A stretch of 15,379 nt of DNA, taken from the NCBI GenBank assembly GCA_036741235.1, contig DAINSQ010000114.1, positions 1 through 15,379 of the forward strand, written 5' to 3'. The notes below the pieces were generated by a model that saw only the letters and a list, made by a program, of their open reading frames with translations, made no database searches and was not told the origin of the DNA. This document shows positions 14,801 to 15,379 of this stretch, piece after piece. The DNA comes from JABWBR01 sp036741235. Lineage in GTDB: Bacteria; Bacteroidota; Bacteroidia; Chitinophagales; Saprospiraceae. Position numbers and translations under genes: made by a program. The stretch's first letter is position 1; each line of letters opens with the position of its first letter.

Positions 14801-15268
14801 CCATTTTTCTTTGGCCCGGTTGAGCCGCGATTCGGGCGCCTTGTTGTAAACTGTCAAAAAGTGGTTGAAAGCATCCAGCGTATTCAGCTTTTCAGCGGCT
14901 TTCAAGGCCTGGCCTATGATCTGATTTTTGAGCGCCGACACCTTGGGGTCGAGGTCGCCGTCGAGTTTATCTTTTTCCTTTGACGACAATTTGCGGTAAG
15001 CGGCATGTGCGGCCTCGCTGTATGTGTAAGCGCTGTCTATATGAAAGCCGCTATAGGCTGTATCCCGGAATAAACTGGCATAGCCATAAAGGGTTTTTAC
15101 CTGATCGTCGGGATTGCCGGCAGCCGCCTGAAACGCAACGAGGGCCTGATCGTATTGGCCTTTGCCGAGCATTTTCAGCCCCTTATCAGCCTGTGCATGG
15201 AGCAGAAAAACGGAAAACAACAGCATAGCCGTGGCGGCATAGCGGAAGGGGGGTAGGGAATTCCACAT
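11831..15268 (-). CDS. PorE-like multidomain OmpA-family protein (TPR-type repeats, beta-propeller, CRD, OmpA_C)
   Basis: Predicted 1145-residue periplasmic or outer-membrane protein. A signal peptide covers about 1-26 (AATAMLLFSVFLLHAQA, with no lipobox cysteine). A long helical-repeat region of about 28-680 contains many units with K/R-x-Y/H-P-x-F/H-P, such as FLKKYPKHPRKNEVW, FKTQYPAFPYRE and FVKTHPQNPYKTE. A PD40/WD40-type propeller covers about 683-940 (SAPVFTVDGSKLFF, RSPFLHPDMKTLYFSSD, GGLDIYISKR). A carboxypeptidase-regulatory-like domain covers about 943-1025, and an OmpA C-terminal peptidoglycan-binding domain about 1040-1145, with HTDNVGADQSNQTLSDNR carrying the D1080/R1095 pair. 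This order matches PorE (PG1058) of the P. gingivalis T9SS, but the helical region is much longer than PorE's TPR domain. Its neighbour is the T9SS Plug gene. It probably ties the secretion machinery or another envelope complex to peptidoglycan. A non-T9SS OmpA paralogue is also possible. No promoter was recognised. Confidence 0.88.
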   Translation of the reverse strand: MWNSLPPFRYAATAMLLFSVFLLHAQADKGLKMLGKGQYDQALVAFQAAAGNPDDQVKTLYGYASLFRDTAYSGFHIDSAYTYSEAAHAAYRKLSSKEKDKLDGDLDPKVSALKNQIIGQALKAAEKLNTLDAFNHFLTVYNKAPESRLNRAKEKWNALLNQRLESAANWQDYGSLYSNYGVTLAAHNPAELALIEKKLFNAYLTQNGLDQFPQFARQFPQHPYVKDNIQTRFETVKQSADISAYEKFIAAYPADNPFAGSAVDGLCETVIKKGDVKATEQFLKKYPKHPRKNEVWLAYYEAYKQQNNFDKAAIERFKTQYPAFPYRELLDADIKASTDLLYNNVMKKGDQAQALDFIRQYADYPKIDSMWLRYYSLYKAEKADLQRLERFGQQHPKFPHKALYNADKAKALNAHVEKVLAGKDVSLYRSLVENYPNYPDINKVWRGYYQLTLDQAESAGELEAFKQRYPKFPFAKELDAAISARKKKDMEQAYKTLGASSATSDYLEFVKTHPQNPYKTEIDKSLSNKLLTSGSAGEIEEFLEVFPKSTQRPALLKRLYPLATADGSLNSIIAFEKAYPDFPDKNKIAADKKQAGFDINKYNPELKPAFVEFVKNNAPREVACQALRKMIAQDIRSKNWDKAYEEALTFQKNFGEESECYNQLLYSLAPPDGSLKAESVSVNINTDGSESAPVFTVDGSKLFFCGKLREGNIGGEDIFVSEKTAEGWTTPILVENLNTATGHEAPEGVSADGNQMLLFSSGKLCISKKTTSGWSNPEPLPNTINRMRWQADARITADGKAIVFASGNSNSSMVDIFVSLLQPDGNWGPAQNLGPVINTSGIDRSPFLHPDMKTLYFSSDREGGLGGLDIYISKRLDNGWSNWSTPVNLGRNMNSAEHDYDFRVSTDGATAYYTVYGSTDATGDIFVMPMPKAYKPQKVKTISGKLLDIEQKPVDAPLVWIDLETGDTIQITRPDPVTGQFVATVPDKVKVGYYVSKGDFMPISGYIDPDREATAISVDKPMVMMTPEQMIANNVALPLNNLFFETAKYDIQSESYPELDRLAQWVQQYKLKINILGHTDNVGADQSNQTLSDNRAKAVRDYLIKKGCPADHISAQGFGESQPVNTNDTEEGRAQNRRVEIKVVQ

Positions 15269-15303
15269 AGGTTTTTATACTTTGGTGTACTTAGTTAATG
15301 CCG

Positions 15304-15343
15304 AAAAGGGCATTGTGATACAATATAATGCCCTTTTTTTTTT
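15304..15343. terminator. Bidirectional hairpin terminator upstream of the PorE-like gene
   Basis: AAAAGGGCATT (15304-15314) pairs with AATGCCCTTTT (15327-15337) around a 12-nt loop that can form a further ATTGT/ACAAT stem. Ten T follow on the plus strand (15334-15343) and four on the minus strand. No plus-strand gene ends here in the window, so it probably ends a minus-strand gene lying to the right. It could instead sit in the leader of the PorE-like gene, which starts 35 bp away. Confidence 0.7.
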
Positions 15344-15357
15344 AAATAATGTGCCGC

Positions 15358-15379
15358 AGGTTGTTGTCGGTTGTCGGTT
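15358..15379. repeat. Edge of a TTGTCGG heptamer array, cut by window end
   Basis: GGTTG is followed by TTGTCGG, TTGTCGG and TT, running off the window. TTGTCGG also occurs at 11748-11754, and CCGACAA (its complement) at 10380-10386, so this is probably another TTGTAGG-family array. Confidence 0.7.

Overview
The window looks like a chromosomal contig of a Bacteroidota bacterium, probably from the Saprospiria/Lewinella-like part of the phylum. The evidence is four matches or near matches to the Bacteroidota -7 promoter element TAnnTTTG, the near absence of Shine-Dalgarno sequences, two secreted proteins with type IX secretion (T9SS) C-terminal sorting domains, a T9SS 'Plug' protein (formerly DUF5103), and a tRNA without an encoded CCA. 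The lineage within the phylum is inferred from the mid-range base composition and gene content.

Layout. Plus strand: an octamer repeat (1-53); an EamA/DMT membrane transporter (91-1053); a branched-chain aminotransferase, ilvE (1122-2195); a GAATGAA hairpin array; tRNA-Gly(CCC) with its own promoter and terminator (2299-2416); a T9SS-sorted secreted protein (2569-3927); a long octamer array containing a 100-N assembly gap (3931-4306); a short LytS-type histidine kinase without a sensor (4335-4964); a repeat-rich spacer with a 138-bp palindrome (4965-5266); a TPR/transmembrane LytS-type kinase (5267-7150); its LytTR response regulator (7163-7921); and a secreted beta-propeller protein with a T9SS tail (8050-10209). 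Minus strand, convergent with these: the T9SS Plug protein (10410-11696) and, upstream of it, a 1145-residue TPR / propeller / CRD / OmpA protein with the domain order of PorE (11831-15268). The window ends at a hairpin and the edge of another heptamer array.

How they fit. The kinase and regulator form one two-component operon, and the short kinase is a close paralogue of the kinase's catalytic half. The propeller protein, Plug and PorE-like protein point to T9SS-dependent export and cell-envelope anchoring. Transporter, aminotransferase and tRNA are housekeeping or solute functions.

The most unusual content is the intergenic DNA. Nearly every gene that ends a transcription unit is followed, within 0 to about 7 bp of its stop codon, by a tandem array of 7- or 8-bp units. 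The unit sequence differs from site to site, but most arrays are built as two complementary arms (units, spacer, reverse-complement units) able to fold into long hairpins. One family (TTGTAGG) occurs at three sites with a shared spacer core, GGTTYGTTTAT. An octamer array is also interrupted by a large palindrome flanked by 18-bp direct repeats. This is the best candidate here for an undescribed element or process.
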